64,000 bases of DNA from Tellurirhabdus bombi (GTDB lineage Bacteria > Bacteroidota > Bacteroidia > Cytophagales > Spirosomataceae), in contig NZ_CP090557.1 in NCBI RefSeq assembly GCF_021484805.1, forward strand, positions 4,662,001-4,726,000, given 5' to 3'. Made by a program: the position numbers and the translations under genes. The notes under the pieces were generated by a model, which saw only the letters and a program-made list of their open reading frames with translations, was not told where the DNA came from and did not search any database. Of this stretch, positions 19,352 to 28,686 are shown piece after piece (within the stretch, counting starts at the first letter, position 1; each line of letters opens with the position of its first letter).

Positions 19352-20308
19352 ATGAAAAAATACACATACACCGAGAAAAAAGACACTCGCTCTGGTTTTG
19401 GCGCGGGAATTTTAGAACTAGGACGTACCAACCCAAATGTCGTTGCTCTGACGGCTGACTTGGCCGGCTCCCTGAAGTTGGAAGGTTTTATTAAAGAATT
19501 TCCCGAGCGCTACATCCAGTGCGGGATTGCCGAAGCAAACATGATTGGCGTCTCGGCTGGTCTGACCATTGGCGGTAAAATTCCATTCGCCACGACTTTT
19601 GCCAACTTTGGATCGGGTCGGGTTTATGACCAGATTCGTCAATCGGTGGCCTATTCCAATAAAAACGTAAAAATCTGCGTATCCCACGCCGGCTTAACGT
19701 TGGGCGAAGACGGCGCTACGCACCAGATTCTGGAAGATCTTGGCATGATGAAAATGCTGCCTAACATGGTGGTTATCAATCCGTGTGATTTCAACCAGAC
19801 GAAAGCGGCTACTATTGCCATTGCGGAGCATGAAGGGCCTGTTTACCTGCGTTTCGGTCGTCCGGTTATCCCTATTTTCACGCCTGCCGATCAGAAATTT
19901 GAAATTGGTAAGGCCATTAGTCTGAACGAAGGCGCCGATGTGTCGATTTTCGCGACAGGTCACCTGGTTTGGGAAGCCATCAAAGCTGGTGAAATCCTGG
20001 CCGAAGAAGGTATTGAAGTCGATCTGATTAACATTCATACCATCAAACCGCTGGATTCGGAAGCCATTCTGGCCTCGGTTAAGAAAACGGGTTGTGCCGT
20101 TTCTGCCGAAGAGCACCAGTTGAACGGTGGTCTTGGTGATAGCATCGCGCAGCTTCTGGCACGTAATAACCCCGCTCCGTTGGAAATGATCGGAGTAAAC
20201 GACTCCTTTGGCGAAAGTGGTACGCCCGACCAGTTGATGCAGAAATACGGCCTGACTGCCGACAAAATCGTTGAAGCAGCTAAAAAGGCCATGAGCCGCC
20301 GTGCTTAA
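19352..20308 (+). CDS. Transketolase, C-terminal subunit
   Basis: The second half of the split transketolase, 318 residues, holding the pyrimidine-binding domain and C-terminal domain. Signatures include RYIQCGIAEANMIGVSAGLT (with the catalytic Glu), SHAGLTLGEDGATHQ, and YLRFGRP. It must pair with the product of 18449-19306 to form the TPP site at the interface. A strong hairpin follows the stop. Confidence 0.94.
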   Translation: MKKYTYTEKKDTRSGFGAGILELGRTNPNVVALTADLAGSLKLEGFIKEFPERYIQCGIAEANMIGVSAGLTIGGKIPFATTFANFGSGRVYDQIRQSVAYSNKNVKICVSHAGLTLGEDGATHQILEDLGMMKMLPNMVVINPCDFNQTKAATIAIAEHEGPVYLRFGRPVIPIFTPADQKFEIGKAISLNEGADVSIFATGHLVWEAIKAGEILAEEGIEVDLINIHTIKPLDSEAILASVKKTGCAVSAEEHQLNGGLGDSIAQLLARNNPAPLEMIGVNDSFGESGTPDQLMQKYGLTADKIVEAAKKAMSRRA

Positions 20309-20326
20309 CTGTCACTTTTTTAAACT

Positions 20327-20363
20327 AAGAAGGGCGGGAATCGAGGTGATTCCCGCCCTTCTT
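20327..20363. terminator. Bidirectional terminator at the border of the pectin island
   Basis: Inverted repeat AAGAAGGGCGGGAATC / GATTCCCGCCCTTCTT with a short loop. It lies between the transketolase unit (+) and the convergent GH2 gene (-), so it also marks the left edge of the pectin region. Confidence 0.88.
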
Positions 20364-20378
20364 GTTGTAGGCCCTACC

Positions 20379-23288
20379 CTAGTGCTTCAACTGCGCCTTG
20401 GTTTTCAATTCGTCGGGACTGTCGTTCGAATAAGCCTTAAACGTATCCCGCGACGGCGTGGTAAAAAGAGCCTGAATGACGGATAGATTAACCGTTTCTT
20501 TCGGGTTAAACCGGTCCGATTGCATGTATTGCGTCAGGCTGTGCAGAAGTTGCTGCGCTACCGGACGGTTTTCGGCATCGCTCGTCAGATCCGCACTGCA
20601 CAACATCAATTTCCCGTCCCCTACTTTCGTTTCCAGCAGAAGACCCAGCTTACGATTTAAAAACCACGTATCGATGGGCTGCACCAGTGGCCGGAAGCTA
20701 GCCGGAAAATCTTCCAGATTCATTACCTGCGCACGGTTTAAAATTTCCCACCACTGCAAATTGCTGTGATAATCGGTCGGAAAATCGGCGAAGGCGGGAG
20801 CTTTCGGATCTACCACAATGCCCAGCGTGTGGGGAGGCCGCATCTTGAACCAGGACGTATTCCAGAAAACCGGTGCGAAATGCTGTACCACTTCTTTGCC
20901 TTTTTCAATCTTGCCCGCCGCCTGCAAAAAGACACTGCCACCCGCTTTCAAAACCTCTTCGGCTTTAGCATCCAGCGCGGTCGTAAAATGGATGTCATTG
21001 GAACGTGTGTCGGGTAAATTGGCCGGATAAACCCAGATTTCCCAATCGTTGCCAAACAAGGTACCATCCAGCGAAACGGTTAATGTCAACTTACTCGCTT
21101 TCTGAATACTGGCCAATGCCGTATTAATCGAGCCAAGCGCGAAGTTGCTGCCAATGGGTACGTCTTTCGGCTCAAATGCGCCGCTAGCTATCTTTTTGCC
21201 CTTTTCATCGGTAAGCGTCCAGGAAGTCTTGGCCTTTGTTAATGGAGCTTTTCCAAAATGATACAGTTCGACTTCAGCCTGCAAGGTTTCGTTATTGCGG
21301 TAAACGAATTTGGGCAGCCGCGCCAACGGAACGGTCTGGTTACAGAAGCGCGTGAATTCCTGCTCATTCAGGTAACCTTTCTCCTCCCAAAACGCATCCA
21401 GCAAACCAACTAGCGCCGTGCCCTGCCCCGAGTAATCGTTCAGTGAGAGCAACTGAAAACCAGCCGCGCCGGGCGTACGTAGCGACATTTCCATTTCATT
21501 TTTGTAGCTCAGCACCTGCAATTTGCCCGAAGCCATCAGGAAACGTTCACCCAGATCGGCCATGCCCCGATCGGCCAGATCTTCCTGGAATAATTCAAAA
21601 TTTTTGGCTTTATAAACCCCTGTATATTTTTTGATTTCCTTGAAATTCGGGAAAGCACACCACTGACCCATCTCATGCGCCAGATAAGGCACGTTGAAAT
21701 CGGCGATTTTTGCGCGGTAGTTTTCTGTACTGGCTGGACGTTTGTCCCACGGCAGGTTCCGCGGCCCGGATTTCACCATAAACTCATTCTCCGGCACCAG
21801 CGGCCAACTCATACCAACCGAAGCGCCCGTGTATTTCCGGCGCGTGTCTTTTGCTTGCCAATACTTGATAAATTCCGCGAGGTATTTCGCCTGATTTCGG
21901 CCAGCAGGCTCGTTCCCGTAGGCCAACATGCAAAAGGAAGCGTAGTTGCCGTATACCTTCGCCATGCGGTCAGTTTCCTCATAAATGAACTGATCGACGG
22001 GCTTGCCATCGCCCAGTGATGTGCCGTGGTTGCACCAGCTTGGCCCTTCCGGTTGCAAGTAAAAGCCTACCAAATCCGCCGCCACAAACGCCGCTTCGGG
22101 CGGACAATACGAATGAAAACGCATGTGGTTCAGGCCGTATTTTTTGGCGATTTTAAACACGCGTTCCCAGCCGGCTACATCCATTGGCGCATAGCCCGTC
22201 AACGGAAACTGGCAATTTTCAACCGTTCCGCGCAAGTGGATGGGTCGCCCGTTGATGGAGAACCGGGTGCCATCAATCCCAAAATCGCGCATACCAAACT
22301 GCACGTTTTTTTCGCTCTGCAAGCCGGTACTAGTGCTTAGGTTAGCGGTAAGGCGGTACAAAGCCGGGTCGAATTCGTCCCAGGTTTGGATGTTATCGCC
22401 CATCGGATACTCCAGTTCCAGCGTTATTTTTGTGCCTTCCAGGGTAAACGGCGCGGTCAGTGGCTTTACTTGCTGTTTGACTGACGTGTTAAAACTGTTT
22501 GCATTTAAGGTAATATTTCCCGTCACTGGCTTTTCTAAAGAACTGTGTACGGTCATTTTCACCTTCGCCATCTTCCGCGCTATATCCGGGTAAACCTGCA
22601 CATCGTCGAGCCAGATCGGCGCCGTAGCCTGTAATTCCAATTTACCAACCACGCCGTTCCAGTTACCCTGCGTATGATCAGTCAGGCTGTGGGAGTCTTT
22701 GCCTACGTTTATTTCCTTGATGCGGTTGTCGATGCGGAGCGTAATGACGTGCTTACCGGGAGAGAGTGCAGCACTTAGATCAAATTCGTGCGCCACGACC
22801 ATGCTATTTTCCATACCAATCTCCTTGTCATCCACCCAAACGCGCGTTTCGGTATGAGGTCGTTCGAGGTAAAGACTGATACGCTGCCCTTTCCAACTTT
22901 TAGGAATATTGACCTCTTTCTGGTACCAGGCCGCACCAACGTAGTGCTTGTCGGGCGTTAACCAGAACGGAAATTTCAGGTTATCAGCCCGCCGGAATTT
23001 TTCCATTCTCGGGTTAAAATACCACGAACTGTCGTAGATACTGCCGGTCCATTTTGTTTGCAGCGTCACCGGATCGCCTTTGCCATTTTCGAGCATAGAA
23101 CCCGGCAACTTGATAGTCTCTCGCAATTTGGCAGAAAACCAACGCTCCGAAATGCCTTTATCAGCCGGGTCGGCCTGAAATCGCCAAGTTCCTTTCAGAT
23201 CAATGATGGGCTTGGCCGCTTGCGCTCCTGCGACCACCAGGAAGAGACTGAATACTAAAGCAAGCAAACGGGAGAGTGGTTGACACAT
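20379..23288 (-). CDS. Glycoside hydrolase family 2 protein, exported
   Basis: Exported retaining glycosidase of clan GH-A, 969 residues with a signal peptide ending near AGAQA (residue 24). An N-terminal sugar-binding jelly-roll (to about 225) and an Ig-like domain precede the TIM barrel. The acid/base Glu is in AYGNEPAG (E460), and the nucleophile is probably E539 in AHEMGQW. About 330 C-terminal residues form additional beta-rich domains. Family members cleave beta-galactosides, beta-glucuronides or alpha-L-arabinopyranosides; the pectin context suggests a side chain of rhamnogalacturonan. It lies 150 bp after the DUF4450 gene and is last of this minus-strand series. Confidence 0.85.
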   Translation of the reverse strand: MCQPLSRLLALVFSLFLVVAGAQAAKPIIDLKGTWRFQADPADKGISERWFSAKLRETIKLPGSMLENGKGDPVTLQTKWTGSIYDSSWYFNPRMEKFRRADNLKFPFWLTPDKHYVGAAWYQKEVNIPKSWKGQRISLYLERPHTETRVWVDDKEIGMENSMVVAHEFDLSAALSPGKHVITLRIDNRIKEINVGKDSHSLTDHTQGNWNGVVGKLELQATAPIWLDDVQVYPDIARKMAKVKMTVHSSLEKPVTGNITLNANSFNTSVKQQVKPLTAPFTLEGTKITLELEYPMGDNIQTWDEFDPALYRLTANLSTSTGLQSEKNVQFGMRDFGIDGTRFSINGRPIHLRGTVENCQFPLTGYAPMDVAGWERVFKIAKKYGLNHMRFHSYCPPEAAFVAADLVGFYLQPEGPSWCNHGTSLGDGKPVDQFIYEETDRMAKVYGNYASFCMLAYGNEPAGRNQAKYLAEFIKYWQAKDTRRKYTGASVGMSWPLVPENEFMVKSGPRNLPWDKRPASTENYRAKIADFNVPYLAHEMGQWCAFPNFKEIKKYTGVYKAKNFELFQEDLADRGMADLGERFLMASGKLQVLSYKNEMEMSLRTPGAAGFQLLSLNDYSGQGTALVGLLDAFWEEKGYLNEQEFTRFCNQTVPLARLPKFVYRNNETLQAEVELYHFGKAPLTKAKTSWTLTDEKGKKIASGAFEPKDVPIGSNFALGSINTALASIQKASKLTLTVSLDGTLFGNDWEIWVYPANLPDTRSNDIHFTTALDAKAEEVLKAGGSVFLQAAGKIEKGKEVVQHFAPVFWNTSWFKMRPPHTLGIVVDPKAPAFADFPTDYHSNLQWWEILNRAQVMNLEDFPASFRPLVQPIDTWFLNRKLGLLLETKVGDGKLMLCSADLTSDAENRPVAQQLLHSLTQYMQSDRFNPKETVNLSVIQALFTTPSRDTFKAYSNDSPDELKTKAQLKH

Positions 23289-23438
23289 GGCAAAAATGAA
23301 TTGATTTTGGGCTACCTCCCTTTTTCGAATGTAGTCCCTAAGTAGAATCCTGTCAAATTTCCAATACCAATCCCCCCCAACTCTCCCGCACTCACCTGTC
23401 GCTTGGCGCGATCCGAGGGCTAATCTTCTACAACTTGT

Positions 23439-26400
23439 TTACTCACGGACCAGGGTAACACTCATTAAACCAATCACGACGTCATTAGCCAACGCTTTCA
23501 ATGTCAGGGCTTTTAACGTTTTTGTCGGATTAAGGGGCAAATCCAGTACCGTGGCCGCCCCGCCTTCGATGGCTCGGGTCGAGAAGCCTTTGATGCTGGT
23601 ATACTGATCAAACTGGCGCGTTATTAAACCCGTTTTCAAATGCACTCGATAAGGCACCGGTTTCTTCAACTGGAAGGCAAACCCATCCGTGTAATAATCC
23701 TGTTCGATGGGCCACCACGTTTCTGGATTCCGCAATGTCAGGACTTCTTCGGTTCCGTCGGTATATGCAACGAGCAACTCGCCATTCGTAAACTGGCTTT
23801 GCATGGTATTCGACGAACCCGCCATCAGGAAATACGCGTGCGAAGCCCGACCCGACAGCGGGATGGCTGCCTCCGCCGGATAGTTATCCCATTGTGAAAC
23901 AAACAAAATATTTGACGACCCAGCAGCGTTCGGCGTTTGCAGCGGCACGCCTGAGGGAAGCTTGATTTCATTCTGCGTACCCGCCAGTCTCCGTAACCCC
24001 GAATCATCCAGCACAGCGTCGGTGAGCGGATAACACCAGTTGCCAATCCCCTGTTCCGGCAGTTGCAGCGTTGGCGAAGTCGGGCGCGGCGACACGTAAT
24101 CGTTCTTAAATAAATTGGTTACGCGGTCGTTAAAGTAATTCGTTATCGCCAGCTTTTCCAGCTTACTGGCGGCTTTGCTGGTAACGTTCCAGTTGATCAG
24201 ATCGTGCTGCGCCGTTTTACCCTTCGCCCACTCAACGACAACGCGGTTGCTACCGAAGCGAACCTGCTGGGCAGGCACCCGAATTTCCGAGGAGACACCC
24301 CGCGCCGGGATCGTCAACGATGTATTGAACGCGTTCTTACCCGTATTGACCGTAACGTGGCCCTGAATCGGTTCGTCGGTATGGTTTTGCACCCGAAATA
24401 TTAGCTCATTGCCGCTTGGTTCTGTATCAGCCAGTACGGCCACGGCGTCGTCAACCTCAAAAGCCAGCGGTGCCCACCACGTGAAAGCGCCCTGGCGCAA
24501 TTGCACAAAAGCCGTGCGGTTGCCCCGTTCGCCTGCGACCTGCGCCTGAAGGTTGTTCTTGCCTTTTTTGACGTTTTGGAGCGTTTCCTGCGGGTCAAAA
24601 ACATCTTCAAGTGTCGCCTTCGGGAAGTTGGCGGTCAGGGATGCGCCTTGAGCGTAGCTATTTTTCAGCACAGGCGTTTGAAGAGCAGTTCCCTCCCACT
24701 CAATTTCAATCTCGTATTTTTCTGCCGAACCGGGTTTTATTTCCAAAATCGGCTTACCAATGGCCGAGGGGACGTTCTGCCAACTGACTTTTTCCCCATT
24801 AATTGTTACACTCTTCACGCCTTCCGCCTGCGCCTTCACCTGAAAAGTCAGTTGCAACGCCTTTCCGAAGCGGGGAATAATGGTGTAGCGATCCTTTTTT
24901 TGCTGTCGCTGGAAGTCAATAGCGACGTCCGTAATATGTAGGGAGGCTTCGTTCCAGGAATCCGGGAAACCCGGCTTAATGGTTAGTTTGCCCTCGGTGG
25001 CGTTCGGTATAATTCCGAAAAGTCCTTCCACAACGGTTCGGGAAGCCACGCCAATCGGATCGGCAAAGTCCCGGTACAACTCGCCCCGGTTCGCATCGTA
25101 AAACGATAATTGCTGAAAATTTCCGGGACTGCTGCCGACGTACATGCTTTCCACCAGCGCGCTTTTCCAAAGTTTATAAGCTTCCTCAGTCTGACCCGCC
25201 TGCCAGTAAGCCAGACTCGTGTGCAGCACCTCCGCCAGCGCGACGTTATTGAGCGACCAGTCGTACGGCATCCAGTTCGTGGTCGAAATGGTGTAATAGC
25301 CTTCATCGGCTAAGCCTTTCGCCTGAATGGGAATGCGGGGGATTTCGGTATCCACATACCGCAATGTCTGATAAGCCCGGAACGCATCGGGCACGTCGGA
25401 ATCGATGGCGTGATAGACCGTCCAAAGCCCCGCCGAGGGATGCAACTGCTTCAAGCCCAGCAAATCCTTGAACTCAGCGTACCAGCCTTTCTTGGGCATC
25501 CAAAGCTGGTTATTCAGTGCTTGTAAAATCTTATCGGCTTCTTTTCGGTAGGGTTCGGGGTCTTCACCGATCATCGCTGCCAGCCGAGCCGCCATTTTAT
25601 TCGCCCGGTAATTGTAAGCGGACGAGTGCGTTACGCCGCCACCACTGTACTGCAACGCGTCACTGGCCCAGATGCAGCAATACGCGTCGTACAACCCATC
25701 TCCATCGATGTCAAAATTGCGTTTTTCCCAGTCTAAATGTCGTTTCAGAACCGGCCACATTTCCCGGATAAATTCCACGTCGCCCGTCCAGTTGAAATGC
25801 CACAACAGTTCATCGATGTAAACGAGGTTCATGTCATAATGATGCGGACGAAAATCGCCGTTCGGGTTACGGCAGATATAACCGCTGCTAAACACCGCCG
25901 TCCCTAATTTTTCGAGATGCCGGGCCATATTCAGCGCCGTATCCGCCACGATTGGACCCACTTCTGGGCTGGTTAACTGCGACTTGGCGTAGGCCCGGAA
26001 GTGCGCCCGCGAACGGTCGTGCCAGCCCAGCGGATCTCCCGCGTAAGGTCCGCGCCAGCCGTTGAGCCGCATCCGCCACGCCACCGACCCATGCAGAAAT
26101 GTAGGCGATTCCCAAATGGCATCGGCGGCAACGCTCAAGGCACCACCCAGCGTATTGATGTACGGGTCCGGCGTTTTCAGTTTCACCTGCCCGGCCAAGG
26201 TCTTGCGGGCTTGTTCTGCTTTCTGAAGTAAATCGGGCAAGGCTTCGTAGCTTAGAATCTGGCGCTCGCCGGGAACCTGAATCGCAAAATACAACGGCTC
26301 CTGGCTTCGAATCGAGAGACTTCCGGCCAAGGCGAGCGTTTTGGATGAATCTGACAAGGCAAAGGCTTGCGGTGTCTCCTGCCGGCTGGCATCAGCCACG

Positions 26401-27104
26401 TGCAATTGACTTGACGGAGGCATAACGCCAATCAGACTTTTGCGCTGCCCCGACGCGCTGGCCACCTGGTTGGTGGGTGCTGCGCCAAAGAAGACCCGAA
26501 ACGAGTTTTTATTCAGTTCATAGTTATTCGTGACGCAATTTTCGGGTTTAAGGTAAAAGCTGGATTCTGGATCTGCCCCAATATCGCCGTCGCGGTTTAG
26601 TTTTTTACCCGTTATTCCACCAAAGCCCCAGACGAGTTTTACCGTCTCCGTCGGAACGCCTTCGAAAGCCGCTTTGACCAGCAAACCCTCGGCGTCGGCC
26701 ATCGCCAGCACCGTCAGATGGAGCTTGCCTTTGCCCAGCATTGCATCCTCAATTTCGTAGAGCATGGAGCCGGGACGGTAGCGAGCCGTTATTTTTTCGG
26801 CATCCATCAGCCATTTGCTTCGCCCGCCGGCCGCCAGACCAAAACGAAGCGTACCGCCCACGCCCGGCAAATACAGCGCGAACTCCGGCAAATCACCCGC
26901 CTCGGCCCGAAATGCCGTATTGGTTCCGTATAGGGCGCGGTTGAAGCGACGTTTGCCGTTAATGGTAACAAAATCTTCGCCATCAGGGCGGTAATGCAAC
27001 GTCCTCTCCTGATTGTGCCAGACAGGGCTTGGCTTGGTACTTTGGCTAAATGTTGTTAGGGTAGAAAGTAACAACAGGCTGATGATGGATGTCGTTTTAC
27101 GCAT
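23439..27104 (-). CDS. DUF4450 protein with six-hairpin glycosidase-like core, exported
   Basis: Large exported protein, 1221 residues from ATG 27104 (MRKTTSIISLLLLSTL signal peptide); a longer frame to 27158 adds 18 non-signal residues. The N-terminal part matches my memory of DUF4450 (RTLHYRPDGEDFVTINGKRR). The middle (about 330-740) resembles an (alpha/alpha)6 barrel like GH78/GH127-type enzymes, with DIDGDGLYDAYCCIWASDAL and WMPYDWSLNNVALAEVLHTS. The C-terminal 400 residues are beta-rich. No catalytic acid is assigned; several Asp/Glu in the barrel are candidates. It follows SusD with a terminator-like hairpin ending at its start codon. It may be a rhamnogalacturonan glycosidase. Confidence 0.7.
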   Translation of the reverse strand: MRKTTSIISLLLLSTLTTFSQSTKPSPVWHNQERTLHYRPDGEDFVTINGKRRFNRALYGTNTAFRAEAGDLPEFALYLPGVGGTLRFGLAAGGRSKWLMDAEKITARYRPGSMLYEIEDAMLGKGKLHLTVLAMADAEGLLVKAAFEGVPTETVKLVWGFGGITGKKLNRDGDIGADPESSFYLKPENCVTNNYELNKNSFRVFFGAAPTNQVASASGQRKSLIGVMPPSSQLHVADASRQETPQAFALSDSSKTLALAGSLSIRSQEPLYFAIQVPGERQILSYEALPDLLQKAEQARKTLAGQVKLKTPDPYINTLGGALSVAADAIWESPTFLHGSVAWRMRLNGWRGPYAGDPLGWHDRSRAHFRAYAKSQLTSPEVGPIVADTALNMARHLEKLGTAVFSSGYICRNPNGDFRPHHYDMNLVYIDELLWHFNWTGDVEFIREMWPVLKRHLDWEKRNFDIDGDGLYDAYCCIWASDALQYSGGGVTHSSAYNYRANKMAARLAAMIGEDPEPYRKEADKILQALNNQLWMPKKGWYAEFKDLLGLKQLHPSAGLWTVYHAIDSDVPDAFRAYQTLRYVDTEIPRIPIQAKGLADEGYYTISTTNWMPYDWSLNNVALAEVLHTSLAYWQAGQTEEAYKLWKSALVESMYVGSSPGNFQQLSFYDANRGELYRDFADPIGVASRTVVEGLFGIIPNATEGKLTIKPGFPDSWNEASLHITDVAIDFQRQQKKDRYTIIPRFGKALQLTFQVKAQAEGVKSVTINGEKVSWQNVPSAIGKPILEIKPGSAEKYEIEIEWEGTALQTPVLKNSYAQGASLTANFPKATLEDVFDPQETLQNVKKGKNNLQAQVAGERGNRTAFVQLRQGAFTWWAPLAFEVDDAVAVLADTEPSGNELIFRVQNHTDEPIQGHVTVNTGKNAFNTSLTIPARGVSSEIRVPAQQVRFGSNRVVVEWAKGKTAQHDLINWNVTSKAASKLEKLAITNYFNDRVTNLFKNDYVSPRPTSPTLQLPEQGIGNWCYPLTDAVLDDSGLRRLAGTQNEIKLPSGVPLQTPNAAGSSNILFVSQWDNYPAEAAIPLSGRASHAYFLMAGSSNTMQSQFTNGELLVAYTDGTEEVLTLRNPETWWPIEQDYYTDGFAFQLKKPVPYRVHLKTGLITRQFDQYTSIKGFSTRAIEGGAATVLDLPLNPTKTLKALTLKALANDVVIGLMSVTLVRE

Positions 27105-27137
27105 AAAAAATAGCACCCCGACCCAAGGATCGGGGTG
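27105..27137 (-). terminator. Hairpin plus U-tract abutting the DUF4450 start codon
   Basis: On the minus strand CACCCCGA and TCGGGGTG (8-bp perfect arms) are followed by CTATTTTTT and immediately by the ATG at 27104. It lies between susD and the hydrolase gene and would attenuate transcription beyond susCD. Confidence 0.75.
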
Positions 27138-27176
27138 ACGTTTATTCCTACAATTCACTAGAAGCAGCTAGCACTG

Positions 27177-28673
27177 TTAGTAGCCTGCATTCTGTGTATA
27201 CAATCCAGGTTTTACGTCCAGTTCGGCCTGGGGAATTGGATAAATAATGTAATTTTTCTGGAATGGCTGCATTTTCTTCTGCACGTCCTCGGCGGCAACC
27301 CAGGCGTTAATGATGGTTTCAACCTGACCGCTCCGAACCAGATCGTGCCAGCGCAGGCCTTCGCCCGCAAACTCTTTCCGGCGCTCTTCCAGCAGTTGCG
27401 CAAACGTAACGTTAGTCAACGGCGTTAAACCAGCCCGAGTTCGCACCTGATTCACGATCGCATCCACTTCAGCCTGGGTTCCCCCCGTAGCGCCGCGCAA
27501 GATACACTCTGCTTTTAACATCAGAATATCCGTATAGCGGTATACAATAAAATTGATCGGCCAGTCAACGCGGTTGGGTGGAACTCTGGTTAGATCGACG
27601 TATTTTTTGAAAAAAGACTGCGTTTCAGCTACACCGTTGAACACGTAACCGCTCTGGATCGAGAATGCTTTCCGCGTATCGGTAGCGGCGTAAGACCTCA
27701 ACAGATCGTTCGAAATAGGCCGAATCTGCAAGCCACCCTGAATGGCTTTTCCATTCGCCTGAAACCAGGTATCGGGAGCCAGTAACCACGCGAACGTTGA
27801 CCCAACCACCGGATTTAAGCCAGTAGCGTACTGGATGTCGAAGACAACTTCAGCATTATTTTCATTGGTATACGAGAAAATATTCGCGTAGCTAGGCAAA
27901 AACGAATGACGACCGCTGGCAATGATTTCGTTCAGGAGCGTCAGCGCCTGCGACCATTCGCTCAGGCCAAGCCCTGGTCCTTCGATGTCGTAAGTCGGGC
28001 CGGAGCGGGTCATGTGCACGAGGGCCTGCGCCGCTTTGGCCGCCCATTTGGTCGGTCGTCCGCGATCAGCCGCCGCGTAAGTATCTGGCAGGTTAGCCGC
28101 TGCAAATTGCAGATCGCTTAAGATTAACGCATAAACGTCTGCTACCGGGCTCCGCGAAATGTTCTGGGCTTCGTTGGCCGTTACGGGTTTATCGATAAGA
28201 GGCACCTTCCCAAACCAGCGAACCAGATCAAAGTAGAAGAACGCCCGCAGAAACCGCGCTTCTCCCTGGAGCCGGTTGCGCAATACGGCATCGGTAACGA
28301 TGGCCCCATTCGTCTGAAGTTGCTCCAGCAGAACGTTCGCCCGGTAAATGCCGTTGTAGTTCGCCGACCAGGCATCCGAAATGTAGGGGTTAGCCGAAAT
28401 GGTTTTGTGGAAACTGTTGATGCCTTCCCAATCGCGTACGCCTCCCTCCGAAACGGCGTACAGGTTATCTGAACGTGTTTCCGATAAATTTAATTGCCGG
28501 TCCGGGTAACCCCGCAAATCGTTATAAATGGCATTCGCTCCCTGAATGAAATCATTCGTTTGCGTGTAAAAAGTCGCTGTTGTTGCCGACGATAACGGTA
28601 TCTGGTTTAAGTCGTCAGTGCAGGATGCCAGTAAAAGCATCAGTGCGGGTATTAATAGCTTTTTATTTTTCAT
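27177..28673 (-). CDS. SusD/RagB-family surface glycan-binding lipoprotein
   Basis: Surface lipoprotein that sits as a lid on the SusC channel and binds oligosaccharide, here probably a pectin fragment. The 498-residue product has a lipobox LLASC followed by TDDLNQIPL, an acidic tail typical of surface-exported Bacteroidota lipoproteins. SusD features include the TPR-like helical scaffold (GEARFLRAFFYFDLVRWFG), the RSPVADVYALI segment, and the C-terminal LLEERRKEFAGEGLRWHDLV. It starts 13 bp after the susC stop. Confidence 0.95.
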   Translation of the reverse strand: MKNKKLLIPALMLLLASCTDDLNQIPLSSATTATFYTQTNDFIQGANAIYNDLRGYPDRQLNLSETRSDNLYAVSEGGVRDWEGINSFHKTISANPYISDAWSANYNGIYRANVLLEQLQTNGAIVTDAVLRNRLQGEARFLRAFFYFDLVRWFGKVPLIDKPVTANEAQNISRSPVADVYALILSDLQFAAANLPDTYAAADRGRPTKWAAKAAQALVHMTRSGPTYDIEGPGLGLSEWSQALTLLNEIIASGRHSFLPSYANIFSYTNENNAEVVFDIQYATGLNPVVGSTFAWLLAPDTWFQANGKAIQGGLQIRPISNDLLRSYAATDTRKAFSIQSGYVFNGVAETQSFFKKYVDLTRVPPNRVDWPINFIVYRYTDILMLKAECILRGATGGTQAEVDAIVNQVRTRAGLTPLTNVTFAQLLEERRKEFAGEGLRWHDLVRSGQVETIINAWVAAEDVQKKMQPFQKNYIIYPIPQAELDVKPGLYTQNAGY

Positions 28674-28686
28674 GGGTAAGGTCTGG

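Noticed and set aside
27105-27158. Start of the DUF4450 protein at 27158.
   Set aside because: The extra 18 residues read through the hairpin and U-tract and precede a complete signal peptide.
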